Origin: Paramacrobiotus metropolitanus
Lineage: Eukaryota; Tardigrada; Eutardigrada; Parachela; Macrobiotidae
DNA: 64,000 bases
Direction: 5' to 3'
Assembly (NCBI RefSeq): GCF_019649055.1
Contig: NW_026570268.1
Coordinates: 983,241 to 1,047,240, forward strand
Shown: one piece after another, positions 32,464 to 43,517 of the stretch
Position numbering within the stretch: position 1 is the first letter of the stretch
How the letters are laid out: every line of letters starts with the position of its first letter
The notes under the pieces: model-generated
Told to the model about the DNA's origin: nothing
Seen by the model: the letters and a program-made list of their open reading frames with translations, nothing else
Databases searched by the model: none
Made by a program: the position numbers and the translations under genes

Positions 32464-33978
32464 TTACTGACCGTACTCGTTTCCCGTCAAGTAGACCGAG
32501 GCCGATCCACTGCCGTTATTGGGGGTATATGGCTCCGGGGCTACCGACAGTTGCATCTGCCCAGCGGGATTCTGGTATCCGCCAGGTCCAAGGTAATTTC
32601 TACCTCCGTCCGGCTGGTTCCCGCTGGCCACTCGATTCCTTCTGTCGGGAGGCTGGTTCCGGTTGACCCTTCTCCTTGGTCTCCCTGCACCTATTGGGCG
32701 CGGGGTTACCAAGGCCGCACGGTTCGGGTTTGCCGCGCCTAATGGGCCACCGGCAGCATACCTTTGACGCCAATCCATATACCAGCGGAGGTTCGGGTTA
32801 AACGCCGGGTCGACGTTCGCGTACGCGCAGGTATTGTTGTGGTGATTGCCCCACATGCAGTTACCGCAGGTGATCCCGTTCTCAAATGTCCACTGCTGGA
32901 ACAGGCCCTCCTGCCTATTCACGTAGGCATCCAGGGTCCGCTGGCCCTGATTAGGCCCGGGGTTTTGACCATTCTGGCCGAGGCTTCTCCCCTGACCATG
33001 GTTACCCTGACAGAATCCGTTTCCGCTATAGCACTCTCCGTTATAGCCTCCATTGTGACCAGCGAACCCAATTCCTGGGTACTGGCCGGGGCTACCGTAA
33101 GATGGCAGCGGGGCCCGGGGCTGCACGGCTGACATCCCTATTGGGGACGCAAAGTGCACCGCGTGTTGGCGTTCTGGGGCCAGAATCACGTTTCGAACAT
33201 GATTTTCTTCCATCGGCGCCTTGTACTCCGCCCTTCCGGCGGTGAACTTCCGGATATAGGTCAGGAAGTCGGCGGTAGTTTCCGGCATCCTGATGTCCAA
33301 GGCCCGGCGTAACTCTGATTCAGTTACATTCTTCCGTAGATAGGTGAGGGCCAGCTGTTCCGAAAGATTGCCACGTGCCTTAATGTTCATTATGGCATCG
33401 AAGTACTGCTCCGGGGTTTCTTCTCCGAAGCGGTACATACGTCGGCTGATATCGGCTATAGCGTTGGCCTGCTTATCACTCTCCGCAAACCGGTCGGTGA
33501 ACTTATCCAACCACTCCCCGACGGTCCATCCTTCTTCGGGCTCGAAGGTCGATTGGTTTTCAAACCATTCGAGAGCCGGGCCGGAGAGGACATTTTCCAA
33601 CGCGGTCGTGAAGTTCACGTCCGGTTCATCCAGGTCACCATCCGGTCCGTAGATCCGTCGGATGGTTTTAACCCATCTATACAGGTTTCCGCAGATCCCG
33701 TCAAACTTTGGTAACTGGGGCCGGTTGCTACGGTCGATCGCCCGGCGCAATCTCTCTTCACGATCCCGGGCATTCCTTAAAGCTGCTACTGTTGGCTGCG
33801 GTTGGGCTGCAATGTAGCCTTGTTGAACCACCGGGACGAGCAGCGGTTGCGCTGCTGGGTAGCCTGGTTGGGCCACCGGGATGGGGAACGGTTGAGCTAC
33901 GTGGTAGCCTTGTTGGGCCACCGGGATCAGCAGGGGTTGAGCCGGCTGTTGAACCTGATGTTGAGCCGGGGTTGACAC
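32464..33978 (-). CDS. gag: Element 1 Gag (Ty3-type capsid-nucleocapsid, 504 aa)
   Basis: An intact frame. Residues 10-60 repeat a VAQxGYxxAQPxxxPV phrase. Residues about 85-250 match the retrotransposon Gag capsid domain: PKFDGICGNLYRWVK, ALEWFENQ, GWTVGEWLDKF, RFGEETPEQYFDAI. A Gly/Asn-rich linker leads to a CCHC zinc knuckle at C371-x2-C374-x4-H379-x4-C384. The tail is basic and Arg/Asn/Pro-rich. It should form virus-like particles and bind element RNA. It is the only recognisable retroviral-type gene in element 1. A gag remnant at 11.0-11.65 kb is its relative. Confidence 0.9.
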   Translation of the reverse strand: MSTPAQHQVQQPAQPLLIPVAQQGYHVAQPFPIPVAQPGYPAAQPLLVPVVQQGYIAAQPQPTVAALRNARDREERLRRAIDRSNRPQLPKFDGICGNLYRWVKTIRRIYGPDGDLDEPDVNFTTALENVLSGPALEWFENQSTFEPEEGWTVGEWLDKFTDRFAESDKQANAIADISRRMYRFGEETPEQYFDAIMNIKARGNLSEQLALTYLRKNVTESELRRALDIRMPETTADFLTYIRKFTAGRAEYKAPMEENHVRNVILAPERQHAVHFASPIGMSAVQPRAPLPSYGSPGQYPGIGFAGHNGGYNGECYSGNGFCQGNHGQGRSLGQNGQNPGPNQGQRTLDAYVNRQEGLFQQWTFENGITCGNCMWGNHHNNTCAYANVDPAFNPNLRWYMDWRQRYAAGGPLGAANPNRAALVTPRPIGAGRPRRRVNRNQPPDRRNRVASGNQPDGGRNYLGPGGYQNPAGQMQLSVAPEPYTPNNGSGSASVYLTGNEYGQ

Positions 33979-36900
33979 AGGTATGGGACCGAGGGTTGAA
34001 CCGGGTATTGAGCCTGGTGGTCACCCTGTATGTTGGGGACACAAAGCAGACCGGCCGAATTGGGCCGATCTCCCGGTGCCAACGGTCTCAGATGTTCTGG
34101 CGCAGCCGCATTCTGCGGCATCCGTCCGGCAATTTGCAGGCGGAGGTCAGGGTCTGCCCGGGTCGGCTGATTCTGCAGTCGACAATAAGCCCCAGTTGGG
34201 TCTCCGGGGGTCGGGCTGGAGGCTGATGACGCCGAGTAATGGTCTGATGGCCGATTGCGATTCTCAATTAGACCTAATTGGGTCATATTGAGGGTGGGAT
34301 GCCTTGGGTGCCGGTCTAACAGCATCATCGAAGGCTGGTTTAGGCTGGGGTCCACAGGGTGGGGTCCGATCACCTCATTCTGAGGTGCGGGCTGGTGGAT
34401 TCTTGGGTGTTGAGGTTGTGGCGTTGTTGGCTCCGATGCAGGCTGCTGCTCCAAGTCGGAGATCCGCCGATGTAGGGCGTCGATAGCCTGCCGGGTGTCC
34501 TTTTGTAAGGAGCGAGCCAAGGGCATGCCGGGTTTCTTGGTGCTCCCTCTGGAGTACGCCGACCGCCTCCAGAGTCTCCGTCTGGTTTTTGTGCAAAGTA
34601 CCGACGACTTGCAGGGTCTCCGTCTAGTTCTGTTGCAAAGTGCCGAGGTTCTGCTGCACGGTGCCGAGGTTCTGCTGCAATGCACCGACGGAATGCAGGG
34701 TTTCGGCTGAGTTCCTTTGCAGCTGACCGAGGAGGCCAGCGATCTGCTGGAGAAGCGGCGGGTTCTGTTCGCGTCCTTCTGATGGGTCGGGTCTGCAGTC
34801 CACCGGGGTTCCGTACTGAGGGTCCGACTGAGGTGAAGCCCCGAGGCCGATATAAGGGACATTCTGTCCCGGTGAAGGGGTTGCCTGTACCTCCATTAGC
34901 CTTATTGTGCCCATGGATGGTACATTACGGCCAGCAGGACTAATATGATGAGGGTCGTAACCCCCGGTCTTCATCGGTTCCGGTGGAGTATGGTGACAAC
35001 GGGTCTGAGCGCTCATTCTGACGCTCAACCTTGGTAACCCGGGAAATGGAGATGTGATGCCTCGGCCGGGACGTACAGACTATCCCTATTTGGGGACCGT
35101 CTAATGTTAACGGGTTCAGATTGATGAACCTCGGTACGTCCGACTTCGAGGGCCGAGGGTCGAGGGTCGAGGCTTCGGTATGTCCGGCTTCGAGGGTCGA
35201 GGGTCGAGGGTCGAGGCTTCGGTATGTCCGGCTTCGAGGGTCGAGGGTCGAGGCTTCGGTATGTCCGGCTTCGAGGGTCAAGGGTCGAGGGTCGAGGCTT
35301 CGGTATACCGGCTTCGAGGTCGAGGTCGAGGTCCGGCTTCGAGGGTCGAGGGTCGAGGCTTCGGTATACCCGGCTTCGAGGGTCGAAGGTCGAGGGTCGA
35401 AGCTTCGATATGTCCGACTTCGAGGGTCGAGGCTTCGGTATGCCCGGCTTCGAGGGTCGAGGGTCGAGGCTTCGGTATGTCCGGCTTCGAGGGTCGAGGG
35501 TCGAGGGTCGAAGCTTCGATATGTCCGACTTCGAGGGTCGAGGCTTCGGTATGTCCGGCTTCGAGGGTCGAGGGTCGAGGCTTCGGTATGTCCGGCTTCG
35601 AAGGTCCGGGTACGGTGGTTCCGGCAATTTGCGGAAGTCGGTTGGAATCCCTAATTGGGGACGTCCGTCTAACAGTGTCCGGTTACCGCAGAAGGTGAAG
35701 GCTTAAGCGGTTTTCGCTTCAGCCGGGTCGGCCAGATATCCCTATTGGGGACCTCTAGTCCAGTCGAGCTTCCGCTAAGTCGAGTCCGAACCCCCGTTGA
35801 GTCAACCGAATATCCCTGTTGGGGACTTCCGGTTGAATCGAAGGAATTTTTTTGGGTTCAAAGCCTCCAAGAGTCCGTGGGGGGGGCGCAGGTCCGGTGG
35901 GGGCAGAGGTCCGGTGGGGTGAGGGGTGACGTGGTTGGTGTGCTTGTACTACTTGCAGCTCAGTACTGATGTTAATACAGGGTACAGCTTACGTACGTCC
36001 TATACTACTGTACTGACCGCACTGACGTCACACACCGCTGAGTGGTCTTGCGGATTACTGCCTACGTCACGAATCTACGTGCCGCGTGCAAAATTCCAAA
36101 AAATTATGACTCACTACGGGCCTATAGCATAGGGAATCTCCCCGCTATCCTGATTGGTCAAATTTTATATTGTAAAATCGGCCGTCGTGACGTCACAATT
36201 ATTTTTTTAAGTTGAATTAATTATTTTTGCCGTGGGAAAATCGGCGAAAATTCCAGAAAAATTATGAAAAATTATTTTTCACCGACCAAAAACTAATTTA
36301 GCCGGGGGAAATTAGTTCCTAATTTTTCGAAAGGTTAGGAAGGTTGAAAACCGAGGCTCAGAGGGTCTACACCGAGGCTCCGAGGGTCCGACCTAGTAAG
36401 GTTGGCTAACCCTATTTTTACCCGTTAAAGATGTTTTTAAGCCCGTTTCTCCGGGTGAAAAAGGTTTTTAGCCAACCGAAACTAGTTTTCGGCGGTGGAA
36501 AATCAAAATTACCCGGCTATATCGGGTCTACCGAGGCTCTACGTGGCTTACCGAGGGTCAGTCGACCCTATTTACCGGGTAAATCCACGTGAATCCAGTC
36601 GTTCGTCCGGTGAATCCCGCGCTGGTAAAGTTGCGGGTGCCACTTAAGGCAAAGGCGACCCCGATTGATGAGGCTGTGAAGGTCCGCTGGGTCCGTGCCG
36701 TACGTTCTGTCCGGGGATCCGCGATAGCCGCTGTTCAACCTGGGCAAAGTCCGTCCGATGGTCGTTTCCGCAAGGAACGTTCCGTCCGCGCGCGAGAAGA
36801 GGGTTCGCCAAAGCTTTCTGCCCGCAAGAGAGACAAGAGAGACCAGACCGTTCAGGCTGGCGGCGATCAGATGGGGATAGGAACCTTCGGTTCTCCCCTG

Positions 36901-36982
36901 TCTTCACGTCGGCCGTTACGGATGTAGTTCTACACCGTGGTCTCAGAACTTCCGTGCGAAGGAAAACACAGATCTGCTATCA
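33979..36982 (-). other. Element 1 5' leader, repeat-rich, possible broken upstream ORF
   Basis: Between the 5' LTR and gag, minus-strand frames at 35,028-34,375 encode a Gln/Leu-rich coiled-coil-like segment (QQNLGTVQQNLGTLQQN) cut by one amber stop near 34,624. It continues in another frame to 33,927 (LHRRISDLEQQPAS). It may be a decayed N-terminal extension of gag or simply leader. TATTG-type hairpins occur near 35,085, 35,650 and 35,735. Confidence 0.5.
35120..35615. repeat. CGAGGGTCGAGGGTCGAGGC minisatellite
   Basis: Units of about 37-50 bp made of repeated GAGGGTC plus GCTTCGGTATGTCCGGCTT fill this stretch. Frames on both strands stay open only because of the repeat. Nothing suggests a protein. 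Confidence 0.88.
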
Positions 36983-37365
36983 TGTGACAGCAGCAGGGCA
37001 GAGGCTCACGATAGTGAGAAAGGCTTTATTGTGGATAGCAATAAAGTACAGAGAACCAAAACACAGGCTCGATGCGAGCAGTATCGTGAGAGTACATCGA
37101 ATGATCTGCTAGTGAAACAGAATGAACGGCACATCGAGCCAAAGCATGGAAAAAGCCTATCTGCGGCACTGGGCTGATCCAACACGAGCGAACGAACGCT
37201 GATTGGCCGAGACGTATAGCCGGAGGCGTGGTAAGGCGTAGCCGAGCCAGAGTCGAGGCCGATACGGCGTTCGAGAGCGAGTGCGACTCGGTGTGAGTCA
37301 GCACACCGGAAGCGGGACTGTCGCTGGCTGCCTACTCGTAGGCTGCCATAGCGACTGGCCCAACA
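36983..37365 (-). repeat. Element 1 LTR (5' in coding sense)
   Basis: This copy matches the left LTR base for base over 383 bp. In the minus sense the internal sequence begins TGATAGCAGATCTG; I could not match this to a usual tRNA primer site. Confidence 0.93.
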
Positions 37366-39143
37366 TGCAAAATTCTGCGCCATTGCTGCAACAATATCGA
37401 GTGCGGTAATTTGCACGTAATACTGCTGCTATCTTTAGACTTCTGCGCAGCTGTTATGTTATGCTTTTTGAAATTTAGCGGGTAAATAAGCAAACGGTAA
37501 GCAAGCGATACGGATGAGCTCGATTTATGCACATAATACAGCGCGCGCATCTAACTGCTGACATCTTACGCCCAGACTGGGTATATTGAGTGTTTAATTT
37601 TATTGTAACTAATATTAAATTAATTTTGATAAGTGGTATAATTGCATTTAAATTTAAAAGCGTAGACCAAACGAATGGTGGACAAAGTGATCGGTGGACA
37701 ACATGATTAGTGGACAAAATGAATGGTGGACAAAATGAACGGTGGACAAAATGAATGGTGGACAAAATAATAGGACGCCCTAAATTAGCCGCAACAGGTT
37801 ACTTTGTGGCTTATGTAAAATGTACATAAATACTACAATCGTGTTACTGTACTAATGCAATTTTGGATATAATCATTTTGGCTGTTCCCAGTAGTGCAAC
37901 GTTATACAGCATGAATTTTTTATCCATTCCCGAATCAGTCCACTGGTGAGTGGGAATGATACAAATTTAAATTTAGTGTGTGTTTATGTGCGAATAATTT
38001 TGGCTTGCTGTATTGCAGTATTGTGCTGAAATACGGCTATCAAAAATTAATTGGTAAAACCAAATTAATAACCCAGCAGAAGTTTTCCAACTTCCAGTCG
38101 TTCATATTTCCAGCTGTTCTCGTAAAATCTTATCAAATGTGATTTTTCAGTTAGACAGAAGTCTCTATTCGTTTAAGAATACATGCATTCATCAGTCAAA
38201 CGTTCTTAATTAACCGATTGACGTCCTCGTATCACACAGCTTCATGATCACGCTCCACCGCAAAGTACATACCAGCGGTTTGCCTTACACTTTGCAGATC
38301 TGTAAGTGCCCCGATTGTATTTGTAATGCACCCAGTGATTCGGTTTTCTTGCGTCACTTTGTGCAAACGGCGAAATGCAGTGTAACCTTTTGAAATTTTT
38401 TTATGCCGGTATAACGTCGTGCATGTCCAATAATGGTGATAACACTTTACATGTAAAGCTGACGGCTGGCTGTTAAGGTTGTTGAGTTATTGTTGTTGTT
38501 AATTGTGTGCTGGCTGTGACATTTCAATCACCACAACTTTTACAGTAACTTAGAAAACAACCACTTATTAAGCATCAACCGAGAGGGGCGGCCTAATTAC
38601 AGAGAAAATTTGATCTAAATTTGCTCCCACTGGTGCTGTCCCCGTGATCGATGCCGCATTTCCTTCCGGCCCGGGCGGCCGGAGCGTTTCAAAGCCCAGA
38701 GGACGGAACCAGTAGTCCTGTCCGGCTGTTGATGTTGTTGAATTATGCTGTTGACCAAACACGATGTTGTTGACCCATTATGATGTTGTTGAATTATGTT
38801 GTGGACCAAACATATCTTATATGGCGTATCTTCTGTGGCGCCTGCCAGCTTTTATCGGTTGCCAGCTGCGGCCAGAGTCTCCAGGACGTTGTATTGCTTC
38901 ATTGCTTGCCATGGACTGCCAGGTTCACCGACCAGCAGCCATGCTGTGGATACCACGCCGCAGCGACACCGTGTAATATGCGCCGTGAGGGCGCCCTTTC
39001 CGGTGTTCCAGCTTTGCAGTACCTTGCAGAGTGAACCCGCCAGAATGGGCGCAGCGCATCGTCCGACGCTGCACCACAACACAATAATCCTGCAGGACGA
39101 CAAAGTTGACGCCCTAACTACAAGAAAGATCACTACTGTGCAT

Positions 39144-39223
39144 AGTAGGTAACTGGTGTTGCCCCTGGACAGCGGTACCTGCCTAGTTAGGCAGGCGTCC
39201 GCCAGATAGACCAGTTACCTACT
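39144..39223. repeat. 80-bp inverted repeat with inner hairpin
   Basis: The arm AGTAGGTAACTGGT (39,144-39,157) is complementary to 39,210-39,223. At the centre CCTGCCTA-GT-TAGGCAGG (39,178-39,195) is another perfect hairpin. Confidence 0.85.
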
Positions 39224-39434
39224 GATCCGCGGCAGTGGGTTGCAGCTGGTGGAGTGTGTCCCGGCCTGCGCTGCCCCAATGCCCCCTGGGCCAGAGTATC
39301 TTGGCAGCCGAAAAGGGAGACTGCATGGGCGCCCGCAACGTGTCCACCTCCGTCGGGACTCGGGATCTCCATAAGGTGCGGCCGGCGCGTCGAGTGCAGC
39401 CAGTGAACAGATAATTTAAGATGTGCAGTAATAA

Positions 39435-39499
39435 CACGAAATGTCCGTTCATGATCATTTTCCAAATACAAATAAGTGATCATGAACGGACATTTCGTG
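39435..39499. repeat. 65-bp hairpin with 23-bp perfect arms
   Basis: CACGAAATGTCCGTTCATGA and on to TCA (39,435-39,457) is exactly complementary to 39,477-39,499 around a 19-base AT-rich loop. Probably a MITE or recent palindrome. Confidence 0.88.
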
Positions 39500-39851
39500 G
39501 TTGCTCTATAAACCATTTATATTGTCGCGCACATATACTAGTAATATGTACATTCTGTAGTATATCGTGGTGAAGAGTGCTGATGCGGCTGTTCATGTGT
39601 CGCGGCGACCCCTTCACACGGCCTGCTGCATTAACTGATTCATCGACATCTGCAAAATTTTGTATGGAAGGCTCTTGGTGAATTTGTATGGAAGACTCTG
39701 AATCATTCTTGGTGAATTCACCAGAATTCACCCCGCATATTGCATGTGTTACTGTGTACAGATAGTTACTTACAATAATACTTGTTATTTTAATTGCATT
39801 GCATCTGATTTATCAGCTTCAGTTGTCAGCCTTTCAAACTAAGATGAAAAA

Positions 39852-40287
39852 TGTAACAGGCAAGCGCGAGGAGATCACGAGTGATGCTTTATTGTACAAA
39901 TAAAGGAACAATGCTGCGTGATAGCAGGGAATGCCAGAACAAAGCACTGATGGCTAAGCAAGCAAGTGAATGCTAGAAGGCTCTTGAGCGTTCGTCAAGG
40001 CGTGAAAGAAGCAACTGCGGCAAGCACGTGCTGTGTGCCATCAGCTGTGTGATGATGCGCAGACTGGACTCAATCCAACGCGAGCGTATGAACGCTGAGT
40101 CATACTGCGAGAGAGGGACGAGAGAGCAAGTATGCTCAGTGTGTGCGCCGCGTATATCCGCTTCAGCGGATATGAGTGCAGTGCAGCAGCACACGTACGT
40201 ACAGCGAGAGAGGCGATATGGCAAGCATGAGTGCAAATACGTCCATGGTGGGCCGTATGCACCAGGCGCAGTCATGTGCCTCTGACA
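39852..40287 (-). repeat. Element 2 3' LTR (436 bp)
   Basis: Plus-strand TGTAACAGGC...CTCTGACA. Its start aligns with element 1's LTR (TGTRACAG, then a TCACGA...GTGA hairpin, then GCTTTATTGT). AATAAA on the minus strand lies at 39,888-39,893, at nearly the same distance from the end as in element 1. The internal DNA that follows, TGCCTCTGGGCGGGA, is the same in both elements. The partner LTR is outside the window, so the right border of this copy rests on homology to element 1. Confidence 0.82.
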
Positions 40288-43200
40288 TGCCTCTGGGCGG
40301 GAATCCGAGCTCCTGCGAAGGATGCTCCGACTCGGTACCGCACCAGTACCGCACAACTCTCCAGTCGGACCCAATGTGGGGTCGCTGGTACGCGTCCTCT
40401 AGCAGTGGGAGTCCGGTGTCTGGTTGACCGTCCCTTCTTCACTTCCAGACCCATGAGTGGAAACCACTCACGGCCGAAAAATCCGGAAGCCGCTCGGGCG
40501 TTTCGTTGGACCGGTGATGCTTCTGTTGGCTGGCTTCTTGCTTCTGTTGGCAACGGAGAACAATGTGAAAGAAAAGTGTAATGAAAGTTGTATACAGCGC
40601 GAAAGAAAGTATGAAATAAAGTTTAATCACAATTCCAGTGAGCAAAAGGGGTTACAAAAACAGATCTGTTAAAGAGATCGAACTAGAAAAATACAATTCC
40701 GTTTGTTAGGAGAAATGCTAAAAAAAATGCAAAAATCTGTCCGGGGGTCCTATTCCGACTAGGATGACGTCCACGGGGCAGTTGAGTCTCCACGGGGTCT
40801 CCTGTCCACTTTCATCCGGTAAGTTGGGTCCGGGGCATCGGTTCCCGGGTTACCCGTCGTAACCGGTTAAATTCACCGAGGTCGGATAAGCACGGTTAAA
40901 CACTTACTTCCGACTCGTATCCGTCCGTTCGGGATAGAGAGGCACTGTTGCGAGTGCAAATGCCGAGGCATCCTCTCTGAATGGGGAATAGAACCGAGGT
41001 CGGTTTGACCAAGGTCGGCCTACCGGTAAGTCGACCAGCGGCTGGGGAAATTCGGCTATGTTCCGAATTCTTAAAGTCCAGGTCGGAAAAGCTGTATGTG
41101 AGTCATGCGGCCTGTGTGGTCGTCATGTACAACAGTTCCGTTCAAAAGTGGTCGGTTACAACCGTTCAATCTGCTACCACGAGCCTGGTTTGGGGCTATC
41201 CGAGTCGAACTGGCTCGAAGGTCCGCTCGGGATTCGTAGGTTTCTTCGGCGGAAGTATCAAGTCGACTTCCCTCCGATTCGTTCCGTTGTTATCCGACCT
41301 TCTGTCGAGGTCGGTTATCCTATCCGTCAGTGGTCGACTAGGGTTAACCTGCAATAACATGCCCATGTGGGGCTAAACAAGTTCCTTCAAGTCGAATTCG
41401 TCCACCGCAGATATCTATCGTTCTTCTTCCGTCATGTTGACTAAGTTGCCGACTTCCGACATGTGGTCGGTTATGGTCGACTTCGGAAGGTCGGATGAAC
41501 TATGTTTCCATCCGTCCGAAGGTCGGATTTTTCCGTTAGGAGGTCGGTTCTCGACTTCTGAATGCCTTTGCCGACTTGTTGTCGTACCCTACCGACTTCT
41601 GTACGGTCACTTCCGACCTCGGCTTGAGGTCGGATATCCATATCCGAGTTCGGAGGTCGGTTATTTTCCGACTTGCCCAGGTCGGATAAACTTTGTGTCT
41701 ATCCGCCGGGAATGCAAGTTCTTCCACTGAGAGGTCGATTTCGTACTTCTAGTTGGTTTTCCGAGCTGTTGTCGCTTACTTCCGACCTTCATCTGGTGGT
41801 TATCAACTTGATTTTAGGAGTTCTGTGCGTTCGGCTACAGTTGGCCGGGTCCTTGGTGTCAGGACATCCTACGGTCAGTTCGGACTGGCAGAAGGATGTT
41901 CGGCAGCACAACTCCGTTCCTTCTGTTATTTCTGACGTGAACTCCAGGTCGGATCCGAGCTACTGTTGAGGTCGGTCAATCCGAATGACTTGCTTCTAGG
42001 CCGTCGAGTCGTGCAAGGTAGAAGTTCCTTGGCGTCTGTTGGCCGATTGACTGGCGTTTCATCATGCACTGCGCTCGCTCACAACGCTAAGGGTCTTTGT
42101 GGCCCCGGTTGCCGAGCCGAGCTCTTTGGTTTAAACTTCATGCACATGCAAGTCCCAGAGGTCGTCAGATCCGATTCTTCCATTTTGTTTTGTCGCGAAC
42201 CTGTGACGCCTAGCCGCTTCTGTTGGGGGTAGACGACTCACGTCCACGGGGAAATTTTTGCCGCTGACAAAGGCCATGCTGCCACTTTGTTGCGGCCGCA
42301 TGATCCTTGTCAGCGGGGTTCATTAGGAGGGTGCAGATCGCGTATTCTAACACGGTCTGCCTAGGATGTTCCATTGGAGACATGGGGAAGCAGGTCGCGG
42401 CGGAGTCGTTGGAGTGGCGGCCAAATCACCGTCGCTGTTCCTCTTCAGGGAATGGCAGCACGTTCAGAGACGCGCGTAGTCGTGGTCACCGGTGAATCGG
42501 CTGGTTTACCCGATATCGGCCGGGGGAGACTGCGGTTGATCTCCAGGTACAGAGCCTGTAGGTCTGGATTCAAACGGAGAATCCGGTTAAATTGCCACGT
42601 GACTACTTCCGGCTTCTATCCATTCTCCTTGGTCGACTTCTGTTGGTCGGCTAAAGGTAGCGAATCGTGGTTTTAACGATCTGCGTCGTTGCAGGTCGAA
42701 CAGTTTGGGTTTCCAAAACCGATCTTTGTGATCGGCTCGCACAACCGACCTTTGTGGTCGACTTGCGCAGCAGTATCCATTATGTCTCCAAGTTATGGGC
42801 AAAGTACGAAGTCGACCTTTGTGGTCGGCTCCTGTGCCTAGTCAAATCCGAGTCTTCCTGCGCTGTCGGCGGCTCGGCCGAAGGATTTCCGCTGTTTACA
42901 CTGGTGAAGGCTGCTCGGCTACCCGGTTCCGAGGTTGGCCACGGGTGCTTGGCAAACATGGCGTGGAACGCGCGCAGCGACGTGTTCCGCGCCATGTTAG
43001 CGTAATCCTCTCGGTTTCTTCTCCGGAGTCGGTTGGCCGGAGTAATCTCCATGTAACGCGGATTGGGGCTTCTGTTGGCTCCGATGGTCGCAGAACGTGG
43101 TTGACGATCTGCTTTGTTAGCAGATGTGGTTACGATCTGTTTTTGCCAAGCTGGGGAACTGGGGTCGGTTGCCCAGTTCGTTCCAGGGGATTCCTTGGGG

Positions 43201-43517
43201 GACGTACCGGTACGGTGAAAGAGCCGAAATACCCGGGTCTAACCACGCGTTTCCGGGTCCGACCAAAGAATCCGGCCGACTTGTGTAGTCGGCTTTCTGG
43301 CAAAATCGTCGTTGACGTCCGCCGCGTACATGGTTGGTCATTTTCCAAAAAAAGAACTAAAGAGAAGTGTCCATTCCGAAGTCGGTTCTCGACGGCGCTG
43401 TTTCTCAGCTAGACTGTTTCTCAGTCGGAAGGTCGGTTCTCGACCGTGCCGTTTCTCGGCAATGCCTCCTTGAAGTTATTCCAATGGGGGATCGAGTTCC
43501 AGTGTGGGAACTCGATC
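40288..43517 (-). other. Element 2 non-coding 3' region with hairpins
   Basis: This matches the 3' part of element 1 but is shorter. It contains the GAGAGGCACTGT module (40,937-40,978), TNTGT hairpins (for example CCGATC at 42,719-42,735, CGACC at 42,746-42,760, CCGACT at 43,276-43,292), three CAGATCG/TGGTT hairpins (42,657-43,140) and frequent AGGTCGG phrases. Short ORFs are not supported. Confidence 0.72.

Larger units (their letters stand above)
22723..35750. repeat. Element 1 hairpin family, loop TATTG
   Basis: At least 30 short hairpins share the loop TATTG between C...G-closed stems of 4-6 bp whose sequence varies. Perfect examples: CGACCC (22,723-22,739), AGACC (23,982-23,996), AGGCC (25,056-25,070), GTCCC (26,653-26,667), GGAACC (27,111-27,127), CGCCCC (27,439-27,455), GCACC (29,759-29,773), CTTGCC (30,585-30,601); each is followed by TATTG and its own complement. 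Variants use TTATTGA or TAACT. Copies occur in the non-coding region and in or near the ORFs (about 32,690, 33,137, 35,735). Confidence 0.9.
22270..37365 (-). mobile_element. Element 1: 15.1-kb gag-only LTR retrotransposon
   Basis: Identical 383-bp LTRs (22,270-22,652 and 36,983-37,365) run TGTGACAG...CCCAACA on the plus strand and are flanked by TGCA at 22,266-22,269 and 37,366-37,369. The gag ORF and the next ORF are on the minus strand, so the 5' LTR is the right one. No RT, RNase H or integrase exists inside. About 8 kb before the 3' LTR is non-coding and packed with hairpins. Identical LTRs mean recent insertion; machinery from another element must have moved it. Confidence 0.92.
21977..37779. 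mobile_element. Small DNA transposon (8-bp TSD) interrupted by element 1
   Basis: The outer ends are inverted (GCGTGTCTATT at left, complement of GGCGTCCTATT at right) and carry several copies of CATTTTGTCCACC, reversed at the right (GGTGGACAAAATG, 37,675-37,767). Flanking CTAAATTA occurs at 21,969-21,976 and 37,780-37,787, an exact 8-bp duplication as made by hAT or P-type elements. Removing the inserted retrotransposon leaves only about 0.7 kb with no ORF, so this is a non-autonomous element that acted as landing site. Confidence 0.85.
37788..39851. other. Repeat-rich spacer between the two large elements
   Basis: No gene seen. It holds a GATGTTGTTGAATTATG tandem pair (38,727-38,814) and two long inverted repeats (39,144-39,223 and 39,435-39,499). 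Otherwise it is AT-rich. Confidence 0.6.

Noticed and set aside
35121-35706. Long frames on both strands in the GAGGGTC minisatellite
   Set aside because: They stay open because the repeat lacks stop codons; several frames are open at once, which argues against any being a gene.
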